From positions 2,356,001 to 2,420,000 of the forward strand of contig NZ_CP040709.1 of NCBI RefSeq assembly GCF_005952805.1: DNA of 64,000 nucleotides. The letters run 5' to 3'. Positions within the stretch are counted from its first letter, which is position 1, and each line of letters starts with the position of its first letter. This DNA is from Inhella inkyongensis. Lineage in GTDB: Bacteria; Pseudomonadota; Gammaproteobacteria; Burkholderiales; Burkholderiaceae_C. Under the pieces are notes generated by a model. The model did no database searches. It was given only the letters and a program-made list of their open reading frames with translations, and was not told the origin of the DNA. The position numbers were made by a program, and so were the translations under genes. Shown here piece by piece: positions 1-10,534 of the stretch.

Positions 1-770
1 GGCAGGCGCGCACCACTCAGGGCCGGCAACAGGCCACGCTGCAAGTAGCCACCACCGGCCACCACCAGGCGCTGGCAATGCAGCGTGCCACCGCCCTGCA
101 CATTCAGTCGCCAGCCGGAACCTTCGCGCATCACGGCCTGCACCGCGCTGTGCTCAAACACCGCCCCGCCCTCGCGCTGAATGGCCGCCGCCAGGCCCCG
201 GGCGTACTTCAGCGGGTGAAAGTGAAAGGCATCGCGCTCCAGCAAGGCCGCGCCGTAGCGCTCGGTCTCCAGCCACTGGCGCACCTGCTCGGGCGCGATC
301 TCATCCCACTGCACGCCAAAGTGGTCGCGCAGCAGGCTGGCTTCAGCCCGCAAGGCCTTCAGGCTGGCCGGGCTGCGAAACCAGTCCACCCACAGTGCGC
401 CGCCCTCGATGCGTTCGCAGTCGATCTGCAGCTCGTCGATGCGGCGCCGAATCGTGCGCACCGCGTCCCTGCTCAGGGCATACAGCGTGCGGGCCCGTGC
501 GGGTCCCAGGTCCGCCAGCAAGGCGGCCGGCCCCCGGCTGAAGCCGCCGAACACAAAGCCGCCATTGCGGCCCGACGCCCCATGGCCCACCTGCTGGGCC
601 TCCAGCAGCACCGGGTTCTTGAAGCCGCGCTCCTGCAGCGCACGCGCTGTGGCCAGGCCGGCAAAGCCGCCACCCAGGATGGCGACGTCCACATCCAGCG
701 TGCGCCCGCCCAGGGGCTCAAAGACCTGCGGCGTGGCGCTGGCCTGGTACCAAGTCTGTTCTAAATCCAT
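1..770 (-). CDS. FAD-dependent oxidoreductase, DAO/OrdL type (3' end outside window)
   Basis: The frame is open from the ATG at 770 (minus strand) through the left edge, so about 256 residues are visible and the C-terminus is missing. The N-terminus carries a dinucleotide-binding fold with the glycine motif GGGFAGLATA at about residues 33-42. An acidic strand end follows (LLEAQQ), then GHGASGRNGG, the motif typical of DAO/GlpO-like oxidases such as gamma-glutamylputrescine oxidase. The enzyme probably oxidises an amine or amino acid with FAD; the substrate cannot be read from sequence. It is divergent from terC, with 67 bp between the start codons. No good Shine-Dalgarno is seen, but the ATG is the only in-frame start before the conserved fold. 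Confidence 0.85.
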   Translation of the reverse strand, partial: MDLEQTWYQASATPQVFEPLGGRTLDVDVAILGGGFAGLATARALQERGFKNPVLLEAQQVGHGASGRNGGFVFGGFSRGPAALLADLGPARARTLYALSRDAVRTIRRRIDELQIDCERIEGGALWVDWFRSPASLKALRAEASLLRDHFGVQWDEIAPEQVRQWLETERYGAALLERDAFHFHPLKYARGLAAAIQREGGAVFEHSAVQAVMREGSGWRLNVQGGGTLHCQRLVVAGGGYLQRGLLPALSGARL

Positions 771-837
771 GCCGACATGATGCCCTGGGCCCTCTTTAGA
801 ATCCGCGCCCTTTGCCCCTCGCACACGTCCCACCCCC

Positions 838-1584
838 ATGGAATTCCTGCTCGACCCCAATGTCTGGATCGCCTTCGCGATGCTCACCGCCCTGGAAATC
901 GTGCTGGGCGTGGACAACATCATCTTCATCTCCATCCTGGTGGGCCGCCTGCCCCCCGAGGTGCGCGACACCGCCCGCCGCCTGGGCCTGGGCTTTGCGA
1001 TGGCCTCGCGCCTGGCCCTGCTGTTTTCGCTCAGCTGGGTGATGGGCCTGAAAGCCGACCTCTTCCATGTGCTGGGCAATGGCATCAGCGGGCGCGATCT
1101 GGTGCTGTTGTTGGGCGGTCTGTTCCTGCTCTACAAGGCCTCGCACGAGATCTTTGTCGAGGTTGAGGCGCGTGAGCAAGATGGACCGCCCGCCGCTGAC
1201 CCCGTGGCCATGAAGGCCGCCGGCAAGAAGCTGTTCTGGAGCGTGATTGCGCAGATCGCGGTCATCGACATCGTGTTCTCGCTCGACTCGGTGATCACCG
1301 CCGTGGGCATGGTCGACCAGATCGGCGTGATGGTGGCGGCCGTGGTCGCCTCGGTGGCCGTGATGCTGTTTGCCGCCAAGCCCATCGGCGAGTTTGTGGA
1401 CCGCCACCCCTCGGTCAAGGTGCTGGCCCTGGCCTTCCTGGTGATGGTGGGCATGGCCCTCACCGCCGAGGCCTTCGACGCCCATGTGCCCAAGGGCTAT
1501 ATCTACGCCGCCATGGCCTTCTCGCTGGCGGTGGAGGCGCTCAACATCCGGGCGCGCGCCAAGCGTCGAGCGAAGAGCGCCTAA
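838..1584 (+). CDS. TerC family integral membrane protein
   Basis: 248 residues with about seven hydrophobic segments. The two family signatures are present: LEIVLGVDNIIFIS near residues 19-32 and DIVFSLDSVITAVGM near 143-157. These paired acidic transmembrane motifs define TerC/Alx/YgdQ proteins, which are linked to manganese or other metal export and, in some members, tellurite resistance. The exact ion is unknown here. A -10-like TAGAAT at 797-802 gives a likely leader of about 30 nt. The stop codon overlaps that of the convergent eda gene by 3 nt. Confidence 0.9.
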   Translation: MEFLLDPNVWIAFAMLTALEIVLGVDNIIFISILVGRLPPEVRDTARRLGLGFAMASRLALLFSLSWVMGLKADLFHVLGNGISGRDLVLLLGGLFLLYKASHEIFVEVEAREQDGPPAADPVAMKAAGKKLFWSVIAQIAVIDIVFSLDSVITAVGMVDQIGVMVAAVVASVAVMLFAAKPIGEFVDRHPSVKVLALAFLVMVGMALTAEAFDAHVPKGYIYAAMAFSLAVEALNIRARAKRRAKSA

Positions 1585-2227
1585 CGCAGCGCGGCCGCTG
1601 AACGCAAGGCGGTCGCTTCGCGCGCCAGGCGCGTGATGCGGCCCCAGTCGCCGGCCTCCAACGCGTCCTTCGGGCACAGCCACGAGCCGCCGCAGACCTT
1701 GACGTTGGACAGCGCCAGGAACTCGGGGGCGCTGGCCGGCGTGATGCCGCCGGTGGGGCAGAAAGCCACATCCGGGAAGGGCCCGGCCAGACCCTTGAGC
1801 AGCTGGACCCCGCCCACTGCCGTGGCCGGGAAGAGTTTCAGAAAGCTGTAGCCGGCATCAAAAGCCTGCATCACCTCACTGGCCGTGGCCACACCGGGCA
1901 ACAGGGGCAAGGCCGCCTGTTCGCAGGCTTGGGCCAAGGACGGACTGAAACCCGGGCTGACGGCAAACCGCGCCCCAGCCTCGCTGGCACGCAGCGCGTC
2001 CACCGGGCTGCGCAGGGTGCCGGCCCCGACGATGGCCTCCGGCACCGCGCGCGCCATGGCTTGAATAGCCGCCAGCGCCACCGGCGTGCGCAGCGTCACC
2101 TCCAGCACCTTGACGCCACCGGCCACCAGGGCCTGGGCCAGGGGCACGGCGTGCTCCAGGCGCTCGATGACGATGACGGGAATGATGGGGCCGTGGTCGG
2201 CCAGGTCGATGGGGTTCAGCATGGTGT

Positions 2228-2231
<4 letters not shown>
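1581..2231 (-). CDS. eda: 2-dehydro-3-deoxyphosphogluconate (KDPG) aldolase
   Basis: 216 residues of the class I KDPG/KHG aldolase TIM-barrel family. It cleaves KDPG to pyruvate and glyceraldehyde 3-phosphate, the last step of the Entner-Doudoroff pathway. Recognisable segments are EVTLRTP, the VGAGT strand, FAVSPGFS, the Schiff-base lysine region FLKLFPA and the phosphate-binding CPTGGI. The start is taken as GTG at 2231, which overlaps the edd stop as GTGA and implies translational coupling. An ATG three codons in (2222) is the alternative. It is downstream of edd in a two-gene operon. Confidence 0.95.
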
Positions 2232-4042
<1,811 letters not shown>

Positions 4043-4054
4043 TGCATGTAACTC

Positions 4055-4078
4055 ATGGTTCCAGAATTAAGTAACCAT
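4055..4078. promoter_or_regulatory. candidate operator upstream of edd-eda
   Basis: An AT-rich island in an otherwise very GC-rich context, holding the inverted repeat ATGGTT at 4055-4060 and AACCAT at 4073-4078. It lies 13-36 bp upstream of the edd start. Edd-Eda operons of other proteobacteria are controlled by RpiR/HexR-type or GntR-type repressors. The sequence is not a clean match to the HexR palindrome, so the regulator is unassigned. Confidence 0.3.
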
Positions 4079-4107
4079 ATTACATCGCCAACCCCAGGCC
4101 GGGGCCG

Positions 4108-4734
4108 TCAAGGAGAAATCTGACGCCGTTTCGGGGTCGATTCAGGCTCGGCCTCCTGCATACGCCGCAGGTCCGCTGCCGTGTCCACATCCTGCAGCAC
4201 GCCGGGGTCGTCCACTTCAACGGCCTGCGCCGCGTAGCGGGCCAGCAAGCGGCGTGCGCCCTCATCGCCTTGAAGCGCAATCAGCTCGGAGTACATCTCG
4301 GCCCCGAAACCCACCGGATGGCCGCGCCGACCCTTGTACTGGGCAAAGACCACGGGGTCGCTCATCAAGCGCGCGGCAACCGCACGCAAGGTGGTCGGAC
4401 TGATCTGGGGCATGTCGCCAGGGAGGATGAGCCAGCCGGGGGCCGAAGCGGCGGCGCTGACGCCCGCCGAAATCGACAGTCCCATGCCCTCCGCCCCACG
4501 GGGGGCCGGCGGCAGCACCACCATGTCGCGCGCCGCGACCTTGCTGCGAATCAGCGGCGCCAAGGCCTCGGTGCACACCACCAGCACGCGCATCTGCGAG
4601 GCCAGTGCATGGTCGAGCGTGCGCCCCAGCACGGTGCTGGCACCCAGGGGCTGCTGCAGCTTGTGACCGGGCCCCTCAAAGCGGGAGCCTCGGCCTGCGG
4701 CCAGCACGATGACGACGGGGAGCCCGGTGTTCAC
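4108..4734 (-). CDS. MobA/MocA-like nucleotidyltransferase
   Basis: 208 residues of the MobA-like NTP transferase fold. The N-terminus has the nucleotide-binding motif LAAGRGSRF followed by GHKLQQPLG. The catalytic metal-site region LILPGDMPQIS is near residue 100, with a later RRGHPVGFG. Family members transfer CMP or GMP to molybdopterin (MocA/MobA), and some act on other sugars or cofactors. No molybdoenzyme gene is adjacent, so the substrate is open. The start is GTG at 4734, chosen because AAGGAGG lies 7-8 nt upstream and there is no nearby ATG. Confidence 0.82.
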   Translation of the reverse strand: MNTGLPVVIVLAAGRGSRFEGPGHKLQQPLGASTVLGRTLDHALASQMRVLVVCTEALAPLIRSKVAARDMVVLPPAPRGAEGMGLSISAGVSAAASAPGWLILPGDMPQISPTTLRAVAARLMSDPVVFAQYKGRRGHPVGFGAEMYSELIALQGDEGARRLLARYAAQAVEVDDPGVLQDVDTAADLRRMQEAEPESTPKRRQISP

Positions 4735-4855
4735 GCCTCGCCCTCCTTGAGGCCCACGACGGACCTCGACAGGGTTTCAGAATGCGCCCAAGCGGCGAGT
4801 CGCCCAATGGGGCCTTCCATTAAGTGTTTGCCGCCATCGGGGCGATACTGACCCC

Positions 4856-5494
4856 ATGAATTGGCTATCTGACATGCGAAAGAGCTATGAGCGCGGCGCT
4901 CTCGATGAAGAGCACGCCGCGCTCGACCCCCTGGATCAGTTCCGGATTTGGTTTGAAGAGGCGTTGGCGGCCAAAGTGCTTGAACCCAACGCCATGACCC
5001 TGGCCACGGTCGGCGCCGACGGTCGCCCCTCGACCCGCATCGTGCTGGTCAAGGAATTCGATGCGCGAGGGCTGGTCTGGTACACGAATTACGACAGCCG
5101 CAAGGGCCAGGAACTGGCCCAGCATCCCTATGCGGCGCTGCAGTTTCACTGGGTGGCCATGGAGCGCGTGGTGCGCATTGAAGGTCCGGTCGAGAAGGTC
5201 GAGGCGGCGCTGAGTGATGCCTACTACGCCAGTCGCCCCATCGATTCGCGCCTGGGCGCCTGGGCCAGCCCGCAGTCGCAGGTGATTACTGGGCGCGGCG
5301 TGCTGGTGGCCAACGCCGCCAAGGCCGCCGCCCAGCACGGCCTGGCACCGAAGCGGCCGCCGCACTGGGGCGGCTACCGCTTGGTGCCGGACCGCTGGGA
5401 GTTCTGGGCCGGCCGCCCCAGCCGCCTGCATGACCGGCTGCGCTACACGCAGCAGCCCGATGCGAGCTGGCTGCGTGAGCGGCTAGCGCCTTAA
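4856..5494 (+). CDS. pdxH: pyridoxamine 5'-phosphate oxidase
   Basis: 212 residues, typical PdxH length. It oxidises PNP/PMP to pyridoxal 5'-phosphate using FMN. Visible signatures are the FMN-binding strands [26 protein letters not shown], the [10 protein letters not shown] strand, [19 protein letters not shown], and the C-terminal [26 protein letters not shown] with the substrate-binding Arg and His. It is a stand-alone gene whose stop codon overlaps the stop of the convergent TonB receptor by 3 nt. Confidence 0.97.
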   Translation: MNWLSDMRKSYERGALDEEHAALDPLDQFRIWFEEALAAKVLEPNAMTLATVGADGRPSTRIVLVKEFDARGLVWYTNYDSRKGQELAQHPYAALQFHWVAMERVVRIEGPVEKVEAALSDAYYASRPIDSRLGAWASPQSQVITGRGVLVANAAKAAAQHGLAPKRPPHWGGYRLVPDRWEFWAGRPSRLHDRLRYTQQPDASWLRERLAP

Positions 5495-7614
5495 AAGATC
5501 AGGCCCAGGCGCAGCTGGGCATTGCGCCCGGGCAGCGGCGCCAAATCGCGCACCGTGGCCAGGGTGCTGGCGTTGTAGGCCAGGGCATTGCCCAGGTTCT
5601 GCAGCTTGAGCTCCCACAGTCCGTCCAAGCCGCCCAGCTTGAAGCCCTGGCTCAGGCTGACATCCAACCAGCGGTAGCCCGGCGTGGCCCGGTCATCGGC
5701 GGCGACGCGGGTCTGCGCCTTGGCGTGACGCGCATCGACGCGCAAGGTCCAGTCCCCCTGACGCAGTTGCAAGCCCAGGCTCAGGCGCTGCGGCGCCAAG
5801 CGAGGCAGCGGCTCGCCGCCCGCGCGCTCACCGCGCACGCGGTCCAGGCTGCCGGTGAGCTGCCAAGCCCAGCCCCCCAGGGTCCAGCGATGACTGGCCT
5901 GGACTTCATAACCCCACAGCCGCGCCGGCACGCCCTCGAAAGCGTAGACCGGCACATGCGCTTCCACTTCCTCGGCGCCCCCCTCCTCACCATGGTGGTG
6001 CTCGGCTTCGACCTCCTCGCCGGTCGCGCGCAGCAAGAGGTAGTTCGCAAAGCGCTGCCGATGCAGATTGAACTGGAAACTGCTGCCCCCCTGCGCGTAG
6101 ACCAGGGCCAGCTCCTGCCCCTTGGCGCGCTCCAGCCCCAGATGGGGATCACCGCGCTCAAAGGCCGCCGTGGCCAGATGCAGGCCGTTGGCAAACAACT
6201 CGTAATGGGTGGGCGCACGCTGGCTGTCGCTCCACTGCGCCTGCAGGCTCCAACCCGGAGCCGCCTGCCAGCGACCTTGCAGTGCCAGGCTGCGCGGCGC
6301 GAATCGGCGTGACTGCGCCGCCCCAAAGCGCGGCTCCTCGGCATCCGGCGCGTCGCCTGCGCTGCTTTGCTGCACCCGCTCCTTGCGCGCGCCGGCGCCC
6401 AAGGTCCACGCCCCTTGCTGCCATTGCTCAAACACAAACAGTCCCTGCTGGCGCGTGCGGGTGCTGGGCACAAAAGCCTCATCGCCCAGGGCCTCAAAGG
6501 CTTGTGACTCCCACTGCGCACCAAAGGCGCCGCTGAGGCCCGCCATGGGGCGATGGGTCAGTTCCAGCCGGGCGTCGCTGCCGCGCAGCGCAAAGTGCGT
6601 TCCCACCTCGCCACTGCCTTCGATCTCATCGTGCGCATAGCGCGTGCGGGCGGCCTGCCAGCGCAGGGCCTGCAGCCAACCCTCGGCAATACGCCACTCG
6701 CCCTCATGGCCCAGACGCTGACGCTGCATGGCGATGCGCACATCAGGTTCCGCCGTCACCCCATAGCCGGCATGAAAGTCATCCAGACTCAGGCCCGCAA
6801 AGCCAGCCGGACCCACCCACCCTGCGCCCACTGCCGCCGCACGCTGGCTGCCGGCCGAATTGCGCACCTCGCGTGCCGATTCACCTTCGGCCACAAAGAG
6901 CGGGCTGCGCTGGTTCTCGCTCAAGCGGCGGCTGGCATCGGCATGCCAAGCCCAGCCCGATTGACCGCGCTCGGGGGCGAAATCCCACACGCCGGCCACC
7001 TGACGCTGGGAGGCCGCACCGCCCCAGCGGGTCTCCACGGCGCCGCTGTGACCGCCCCGGGCCTCTTTGGGCACGCGGTTGTCCAGGCTGTTGATGACGC
7101 CCCCTAGCGCATTGCCACCATAGAGCAAGGCGGCCGGGCCGCGCAGGATCTCGACCGACTCGATCACCAACGGGTCCAGGGCCACCGCATGGTCCGGAGA
7201 GAGCGAGGCCGCATCGAAGGCCGACCCCCCATTGGCAAGGATGCGCAAGCGGTCGCCATCCAGCCCGCGCAGGATGGGGCGACTGGCTTGCGGGCCGAAG
7301 GCCGAGGCCGCCACACCGGGCAGTCCGTCCAGCGTGGCGGCCAGGGAATTGCCGCGCCGCGCCGCCAACTCATCGCCACCCAAGCGGGTCGCCCAAGCGT
7401 CTTGCAAGGTGTTGCGCAGCGGGTTGCCGGTGACCACGACGGGAGGAAGGTTCTGCGCCTTCTCGGCCGGGCCCGTGTCCGACTTGGGCTCAACCGATGG
7501 AGAAACGGGATCGGTGGCTGGAGGGGTGGATGTCTGGGCCTGGACAGGCAGAAGTGCGGACAGGCAGGCGCACAGCGCCAAGAGCGCCGTCGGGCGCTTG
7601 GAAGAGGATGTCAT
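5491..7614 (-). CDS. znuD: TonB-dependent outer-membrane receptor, ZnuD-like (probable zinc uptake)
   Basis: 707 residues from the ATG at 7614. A cleavable signal peptide (residues 1-27, ending VQAQ) follows that codon. The frame stays open upstream to 7788 but that part is not signal-like. The plug domain begins [11 protein letters not shown] and contains [15 protein letters not shown] and [18 protein letters not shown], closely resembling ZnuD zinc receptors. A His/Glu-rich loop with [11 protein letters not shown] lies near residues 530-550, as in ZnuD extracellular loops. The C-terminus ends in the aromatic-containing LRLGLIF barrel strand. Downstream of a DUF3299/ABC transporter set of the PA4063-PA4066 kind, it fits an outer-membrane entry port for zinc. 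The substrate is inferred. Confidence 0.85.
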   Translation of the reverse strand: MTSSSKRPTALLALCACLSALLPVQAQTSTPPATDPVSPSVEPKSDTGPAEKAQNLPPVVVTGNPLRNTLQDAWATRLGGDELAARRGNSLAATLDGLPGVAASAFGPQASRPILRGLDGDRLRILANGGSAFDAASLSPDHAVALDPLVIESVEILRGPAALLYGGNALGGVINSLDNRVPKEARGGHSGAVETRWGGAASQRQVAGVWDFAPERGQSGWAWHADASRRLSENQRSPLFVAEGESAREVRNSAGSQRAAAVGAGWVGPAGFAGLSLDDFHAGYGVTAEPDVRIAMQRQRLGHEGEWRIAEGWLQALRWQAARTRYAHDEIEGSGEVGTHFALRGSDARLELTHRPMAGLSGAFGAQWESQAFEALGDEAFVPSTRTRQQGLFVFEQWQQGAWTLGAGARKERVQQSSAGDAPDAEEPRFGAAQSRRFAPRSLALQGRWQAAPGWSLQAQWSDSQRAPTHYELFANGLHLATAAFERGDPHLGLERAKGQELALVYAQGGSSFQFNLHRQRFANYLLLRATGEEVEAEHHHGEEGGAEEVEAHVPVYAFEGVPARLWGYEVQASHRWTLGGWAWQLTGSLDRVRGERAGGEPLPRLAPQRLSLGLQLRQGDWTLRVDARHAKAQTRVAADDRATPGYRWLDVSLSQGFKLGGLDGLWELKLQNLGNALAYNASTLATVRDLAPLPGRNAQLRLGLIF

Positions 7615-7691
7615 GGTGATCAGCGAGCAAGGGGCCGCGCTAAAGCGACAGACAAGCACGACCCGAAAGAGACACGGCGGCGCGGCCACAG

Positions 7692-7716
7692 CACAGCTGC
7701 AACACAGCTGCAACAC
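7692..7716. repeat. tandem 11-bp repeat upstream of the ZnuD-like receptor
   Basis: The unit CACAGCTGCAA occurs twice in direct succession (7692-7702 and 7703-7713) followed by CAC. It lies 78-100 bp upstream of the receptor start, inside the 130-bp gap behind the small membrane protein gene. Each unit contains the palindrome CAGCTG. It could be a regulator site; it does not match the AT-rich Zur box known from gammaproteobacteria. Confidence 0.4.
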
Positions 7717-7744
7717 GGCCACACCGGCACACAGAGGAAGCTGA

Positions 7745-8092
7745 TCAGCCCTGTGGCGGCCCTCGGGCGCTGGCGCGCCACAAACCATTGGCCAGACGCT
7801 GCGCCTGCGGCAGGCACTGAAGATCGCCGGCGCTGAGGGTCGGCGGGAGCTGCAGCCCCAAAGGCAGCGGTGCGTCGCCCGCGCCCAAGTCGTCCAGGGC
7901 CTGGCACAGGCTATCGCCCGGCTCGTGCGCCGCCACCCATTCCAACTCGGTGGCGGGCGCCAGCCCCTTGGCGTGCGCCACGCCGTGCACCAGCAACAGC
8001 TGGCGCGCCAGAATCAGCGCCAATATCAGCGCTAAAAAACACAGCAAACGCAGACCGAGCTTCGGCCCGCTGCGCAACATCCACCGATTCAT
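7745..8092 (-). CDS. small membrane-anchored protein of the zinc cluster, function unknown
   Basis: 115 residues. One strongly hydrophobic segment (about residues 12-32) is followed by VHGVAHAKG and a periplasmic-looking tail with two Cys (DSLCQAL and LQCLPQA). No family was recognised with confidence. The ATG at 8092 overlaps the stop of the DUF3299 gene as ATGA, so it is translationally coupled and part of the same operon. Context and the His/Cys content suggest an accessory role in metal uptake, but this is inference. Confidence 0.7.
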   Translation of the reverse strand: MNRWMLRSGPKLGLRLLCFLALILALILARQLLLVHGVAHAKGLAPATELEWVAAHEPGDSLCQALDDLGAGDAPLPLGLQLPPTLSAGDLQCLPQAQRLANGLWRASARGPPQG

Positions 8093-8610
8093 GGGCTGGG
8101 CTTGGCCTCAACCACGCGGTAGTACAGGCCGTAGGGATCGTCCTTGAGGACCGCCAGCAAGCCCTCCACCACCACCGGCTCCAGGCTGTAGCGCACCGGC
8201 ACCGTGCTGCGCACCTCGATCAGCCCTTCAGGCCCGGCCGGCACGCAGAAATTGCAACTGGTGGGCACGCTGGAGAGCAGAAAGTGCTTCTGCCGATCCC
8301 CAGGCTCCAGGGGCATCATGAAGCCCTGCACCTTGACCTTTTGCTGGTGCAAGGCTTGCACGGCCGCCGGAAAACTGGCCACGATGCGCTTGTTTTCGAT
8401 CCGGGTGCTGACGCTGGCCAACAGGGACCAGGGCAGCACCCCGGCCTTGTCCTGCAGCGGCTTGAAGGGGCTGCGCGGGTCGTGATAGCCCGGGCCCTGC
8501 CCCACCACCGGAGTTCCCGGCGCCGGCTGCGCACGCAGGCCCGCGCCACCCCACAGGGCAAGCAAGATCAAAGCGAGAGCGGGCCGACGAATTTGCATAG
8601 CGGGGCGCAT
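8089..8610 (-). CDS. DUF3299 family periplasmic protein
   Basis: 173 residues with an N-terminal signal peptide (hydrophobic core about residues 11-25, cleavage after LRAQ). The DUF3299 core is clear: VKVQGFMMPLEPGD, then FLLSSVPTSCNFCVPAGPEG, with a CNFC pair that could bind metal. Related genes in Pseudomonas (PA4066 type) are co-transcribed with a MacB-like ABC transporter under zinc limitation. The next in-frame ATG, at 8598, is an alternative start that shortens the signal peptide by four residues. Neither start has a strong Shine-Dalgarno. Confidence 0.85.
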   Translation of the reverse strand: MRPAMQIRRPALALILLALWGGAGLRAQPAPGTPVVGQGPGYHDPRSPFKPLQDKAGVLPWSLLASVSTRIENKRIVASFPAAVQALHQQKVKVQGFMMPLEPGDRQKHFLLSSVPTSCNFCVPAGPEGLIEVRSTVPVRYSLEPVVVEGLLAVLKDDPYGLYYRVVEAKPSP

Positions 8611-8624
8611 TGTGCCAAGGCGCT

Positions 8625-9845
8625 TCAGCGCGGCGCCTGAAGCAACAGCCCCACATCCGCGCGCAGGGCCACCCAGGCCGGACCGGCTGCGGCGAGAAGC
8701 GCCATGCCGGCGGCCAGGGGCAACAGCCAGAGTTCATGCGCGCAAACGTAGAGCGCATCCAGTTGCAGCGAGCGCGCCTCATTCAGGGCGTGGGCCAACA
8801 GGGCCAAGCCACCATGGGCCATTGCCAGCCCCAGCAGCAGTGCAGCCAGCACCAAAGCCACGGCCTGGGCGGCCACCAGCAACGCCAAGCGCCACGGGCC
8901 AGCGCCCAACATGCGCAACAGGGCCAGATCGCCCTGGCGTTCGCGCACCAGGGCCAGCAGCGCCACAAACACCGTCAGCAAGGCACTGACCAAGAGCAAG
9001 GCCCCCAGCCCTTGCAGCACCTCACGCCCCACACCCAGCATGCGCAGCAAGCGGGCCGACTCCAGAGCCGGTGCAGCGGCCTGCAGGTCCGTTTGGGCAT
9101 TCACCCAGCGCGGCAGCATGGCCGCGCCCAATGGACTGCGATAACGCACCAGGAGCAATGAGACTTCACGCGCGGACTCGGTCTGCTGGGCGCGCTCCGT
9201 CTCGTCTCCGTGGTCTTCATGGTCGCCATGTTCCTCATGCAGTTCCCAGACCGAGCGCAGATCGGTGAGCACCAGGCGATCCAACACCGAGCCACTGGGG
9301 GCCAGGATGCCCACCACCGCATAGCTGCTGTCGCCATGCGCCGGCCCGGACTGCGCCAGGCCATGGCTGGCCATGAAGCGATCTCCCACCCGCAGGCCCT
9401 GTGCCTTGGCGACATCTGCACCCAAAACCACCTGCATCGGTGCCTGCCACATCTGCCCCTGCTGCAGCCGCCCGCCATAGAGCGTCAGGTATTCGGGCGT
9501 GCTGCCCACGATGCGCCAGCCGGCCAGGCTGTCCCCCAGCGATAGCGGCAACACCTGCGCCACCAGTGGCTGCGCCCGCAGGCGCTCCACGCTCGCAAAT
9601 GGAATGTTGCCGCTCGGTGAATCCAGATGGAACACGCCGGCCAGCATCAGTTGCATCGGGCTGCCCTTGGCGCCCACCACCAGATCAATGCCGGCCAGAT
9701 CGCGCTGCACACGCGCCTCGATCTGCTCGCCCACCAGCAGCACAAACGCCACCGTGGCCCAGGCCAAGGCCAGCACGCCGAGCTGCATCAGCGTGGCCAA
9801 GGGCCGCCGAACCATCAGGCGCAGGGCCAGGCTCAACCAGCGCAC
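8625..9845 (-). CDS. ABC transporter permease, FtsX/MacB-like, with His/Asp-rich loop
   Basis: 406 residues. It has an N-terminal transmembrane helix (about residues 17-38), a large periplasmic MacB_PCD-like domain and three C-terminal helices with the FtsX fold. The periplasmic domain contains HEEHGDHEDHGDE near residues 201-214, an acidic His cluster suited to zinc binding. The start is GTG at 9845 with GGAGG 4-5 nt upstream. It overlaps the ATPase gene by 13 nt. It is the permease of the transporter formed with the next upstream gene; the direction of transport cannot be read from sequence. Confidence 0.85.
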   Translation of the reverse strand: MRWLSLALRLMVRRPLATLMQLGVLALAWATVAFVLLVGEQIEARVQRDLAGIDLVVGAKGSPMQLMLAGVFHLDSPSGNIPFASVERLRAQPLVAQVLPLSLGDSLAGWRIVGSTPEYLTLYGGRLQQGQMWQAPMQVVLGADVAKAQGLRVGDRFMASHGLAQSGPAHGDSSYAVVGILAPSGSVLDRLVLTDLRSVWELHEEHGDHEDHGDETERAQQTESAREVSLLLVRYRSPLGAAMLPRWVNAQTDLQAAAPALESARLLRMLGVGREVLQGLGALLLVSALLTVFVALLALVRERQGDLALLRMLGAGPWRLALLVAAQAVALVLAALLLGLAMAHGGLALLAHALNEARSLQLDALYVCAHELWLLPLAAGMALLAAAGPAWVALRADVGLLLQAPR

Positions 9846-10531
9846 GGGGCCTCCGGCTCACTCAAGTTCATGGACTGCAGACCTGGCAGATGCGCCATGC
9901 CCTGAACGACTCGACTGTCATGCGTGCTCAGCAGCAGGCTCAGGCCCTGCTCCTGGACCACTTCGGCCACCAGATCCATCAGTCCCCGCGTGGCGGCATC
10001 GTCCAGGCTGCTGCTGGGCTCGTCCAGCAGCAAAAAGCGCGGCCGGCGCATCAGCGCACGCGCCAGCGCGGCGCGCTGCAGCTGACCGACGCTGAGTTGG
10101 TCCGGGCGGCGGCCCAACAAATGGCCCAGGCCCAAACGCTCGCTCAAGCCCTGCAGTCGCGCCGCGTCGGGGCGCAGGCCGCAGGCCAGCTCCGGCAGCT
10201 CCAGGTTATGGCGCAAGCTCAGGCCCTCCACTAGGTGCAAGCGCTGCGGCATCAGGCTCAGGTGCGCGGCGCGCCACGCATCGAGGGCACCCGGACTCAA
10301 GGTGTGCAGGCTCTTTCCCATCAGCCAGACTTCACCTCGGCTGGGACGGCGCAGGCCGCTGAGCAAGGCCAGCAAGCTGCTCTTGCCCGAGCCCGATGGG
10401 CCGCGCAACAACAAGTGCTCGCCAACGCGCAACTCGCCATCCGGGAAACGCAGCCCGGGCCCGCCTGCAAAGTCCAGGCCTAAACCCCGCCATCGCAGGC
10501 TGTGGGGGGCGCTGTCCGCCGCCAAAGCCAC
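9833..10531 (-). CDS. ABC transporter ATP-binding protein (partner of the His-rich permease)
   Basis: 232 residues of a LolD/MacB-type ATPase. The Walker A motif GPSGSGKSS is near residue 44, the ABC signature LSVGQ near 148, Walker B FLLLDEP near 168, and the switch His in STHD. The start is GTG at 10531, only 3 nt beyond the msrA stop, so msrA and the zinc cluster may share a transcript. The permease gene overlaps the 3' end of this gene. It powers the FtsX-type transporter of the cluster. Confidence 0.9.
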   Translation of the reverse strand: MALAADSAPHSLRWRGLGLDFAGGPGLRFPDGELRVGEHLLLRGPSGSGKSSLLALLSGLRRPSRGEVWLMGKSLHTLSPGALDAWRAAHLSLMPQRLHLVEGLSLRHNLELPELACGLRPDAARLQGLSERLGLGHLLGRRPDQLSVGQLQRAALARALMRRPRFLLLDEPSSSLDDAATRGLMDLVAEVVQEQGLSLLLSTHDSRVVQGMAHLPGLQSMNLSEPEAPCAG

Positions 10532-10534
10532 GCC

